Part shown: positions 4,677 to 5,759 of the stretch, piece after piece | Numbering within the stretch: position 1 is the first letter of the stretch | Layout of the letters: the number at the start of each line of letters is the position of its first letter | Made by a program: the position numbers and the translations under genes | The notes under the pieces: generated by a model | Database searches by the model: none | Seen by the model: the letters and a program-made list of their open reading frames with translations, nothing else | Told to the model about the DNA's origin: nothing | NCBI GenBank assembly: GCA_937902605.1 | Contig: CALFNC010000213.1 | Coordinates: 1 to 5,759, forward strand | Length of the DNA stretch: 5,759 nt | From: an uncultured Acidobacteriota bacterium | GTDB taxonomy: Bacteria; Acidobacteriota; Thermoanaerobaculia; UBA5066 | Reading direction: 5' to 3'

Positions 4677-5759
4677 GGCGATCTGACCTCCCGCGCCTTC
4701 GGACGGACCCTCACGGCGGCCCTGATCCTCTTCGGCTTCCTGACGGTGGGGGCCCTGTTCCTCTTCGGCCACCTGCTGTTCCGCACGCTCAGCAAGGAGA
4801 TGATGGAAGGGGCCCTGGTCGATTCGAAGCTGGACGCAGAGCGGATCGCGCGCGGCGTCGCCGAGCGGTCCGCCGGGGATCTCTATTCGCTCACGACCCG
4901 CCAGACGGAGATCGACCAGTTCGTGGGCAATACGCTCTCCGAGCGGAAAGTGCTCAACGAGGTCCGGGTCCTCGATAAGAACGGCCGGGTCGTCTACCAG
5001 TTCAAGAGCTCGCTGCAGGCCGCGCCGACGGAGACGCTGCCGCCGGAGGGACGGAAGGTCGTCCCGATCAACCCCGGCGAGACGCTCGAGACGCTCCCGC
5101 GGAGCGTCGAGACCGTCGTCCCGATCCGCGACCCGTTCGACATCGAGGTTCCGATCGGCGACTTCGGCGTCCTCCGGGTCGGCCTCTCGCGCAGGGAGCT
5201 GGAGGGGCGGGTCGAGGGCCTCCGGAAGACGCTTTACCTCCGCACCTTCGCGGCCGCGGCGGTCGCGCTGCTGGGGATCGGCGCGGCTTCGGTGGCGGTC
5301 GTCCTCCTCTTCCAGAGGAACAAGCGGGTCGAGGAGGCGAGGATCGAGGCGGAGCGCCGGGCGGAGCTGGGAGAAGTCGCGGCCGGCCTCGCTCACGAGA
5401 TCCGCAACCCGCTCAACGCGATGGGCCTGAACCTCGAGCTGCTCGAGGAGTCGCTTCAGCCGGGGGCGGCGACGGGGGAGCTCCGTCTGGGCGCGGCGAA
5501 CGCCGCGGACCTCGCGCAGGCCGTGCGGCAGGAGACGAACCGGCTCTCGCGCCTCCTCTCGGACTTCCTGTCGTACGCGCGGCCCTCGCCGATCACGCCG
5601 GTCCCGGGCGACCTCAACGAGCCGGCGTCGGAGGCGTTGGCGTTCCTCGCGCCGGAGGCCTCCCGCCGGAACGTCCGCCTCACCTTCGTGGCGCACCCGT
5701 CGCCAGCACGGGCGCTCCTCGACTCCCAGCGCGTGAAGCAGGTCGTCCTGAACCTGGTC
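4674..5759 (+). CDS. Membrane sensor histidine kinase, NtrB-like HisKA type (cut by the right edge)
   Basis: The first 362 codons of a two-component sensor kinase, which autophosphorylates on histidine and passes the phosphate to a response regulator. A first membrane span (about 12-36) follows a short cytoplasmic start. Residues 37-190 form an extracytoplasmic sensor region, including a PAS/Cache-like strand pair VRVLDKNGRVVYQF (97-110). A second span is at about 191-213, followed by a charged coiled linker (214-230). The HisKA H-box ELGEVAAGLAHEIRNPLNAM is at 231-250, with phospho-acceptor His241. The second HisKA helix ends LLSDFLSYARP (294-304), and the ATPase domain begins with the N-box start QVVLNLV (356-362, Asn360) exactly at the edge. 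The G-boxes are therefore missing only because the window ends. ATG 4674 is chosen because it places the first span at the N-terminus; no ribosome site precedes it. The gene is back-to-back with the exosortase. The cognate regulator, perhaps NtrC-like, would be expected to the right (inference). Confidence 0.95.
   Translation, partial: MGDLTSRAFGRTLTAALILFGFLTVGALFLFGHLLFRTLSKEMMEGALVDSKLDAERIARGVAERSAGDLYSLTTRQTEIDQFVGNTLSERKVLNEVRVLDKNGRVVYQFKSSLQAAPTETLPPEGRKVVPINPGETLETLPRSVETVVPIRDPFDIEVPIGDFGVLRVGLSRRELEGRVEGLRKTLYLRTFAAAAVALLGIGAASVAVVLLFQRNKRVEEARIEAERRAELGEVAAGLAHEIRNPLNAMGLNLELLEESLQPGAATGELRLGAANAADLAQAVRQETNRLSRLLSDFLSYARPSPITPVPGDLNEPASEALAFLAPEASRRNVRLTFVAHPSPARALLDSQRVKQVVLNLV
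4687..4692 (-). promoter_or_regulatory. Ribosome binding site for the exosortase ATG, inside the kinase gene
   Basis: The minus strand reads GGGAGG here, 11 nt before the exosortase ATG at 4675. The spacing is slightly long but usable. The site overlaps kinase codons 5-7 on the other strand. Confidence 0.45.

Noticed and set aside
4676..4795. Extension of the exosortase by 40 residues to an upstream start
   Set aside because: The extra residues are Arg/Lys/Pro-rich antisense of the kinase's first membrane span, and the protein start at 4675 has its own ribosome-site-like GGGAGG.
4020..5696. A 558-codon open frame on the minus strand opposite the kinase and overlapping the exosortase pair
   Set aside because: Its translation is Arg/Glu/Asp-rich low-complexity sequence with no domain. 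It is antisense to a kinase with clear H-box and membrane spans, and it arises from GC-biased third positions.

Overview
The window is a gene-dense, very GC-rich bacterial fragment, by eye well above 60% G+C. Almost every third codon position is G or C, and this produces many long spurious open frames. It holds six protein genes, two of them cut by the window edges, and no RNA gene, insertion sequence or CRISPR array. FHA-fused AAA+ regulators, an exosortase, NtrB-like kinases and this base composition together suggest an Acidobacteriota-, Myxococcota- or candidate-phylum-type soil or sediment bacterium. That is an inference; no gene here fixes the taxon.

Layout. On the left edge, on the minus strand, is the start of smc, the chromosome condensation ATPase. 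Next, also on minus, is a GAF/PAS-like LuxR-type transcription factor that starts at TTG. A 132-bp divergent intergenic region separates it from a plus-strand regulator with FHA, GAF-like, AAA+ (sigma-54 activator type) and Fis-type HTH segments. That regulator converges on a minus-strand pair: an exosortase resembling XrtH, followed by a small polytopic membrane protein resembling the XrtH-associated protein. The two overlap by 44 bp. A membrane sensor histidine kinase then starts head-to-head with the exosortase and runs off the right edge. The two start codons share two bases of a CATG palindrome, so there is no intergenic DNA between them.

How the genes may work together (inference). The exosortase and its partner form a membrane sorting module for proteins with a C-terminal sorting tail; no such substrate lies in the window. 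The back-to-back kinase could sense envelope conditions and control sorting or its cargo, through a response regulator that would lie beyond the right edge. The FHA/AAA+ protein keeps an ATPase core and DNA-binding HTH but lacks the GAFTGA motif used to contact sigma-54. Its FHA domain has also lost two phospho-threonine-binding residues, so it should not be called a working sigma-54 activator on domain names alone. Two regulators and a kinase around the exosortase make this look like a regulatory and surface-protein island next to a housekeeping gene (smc).
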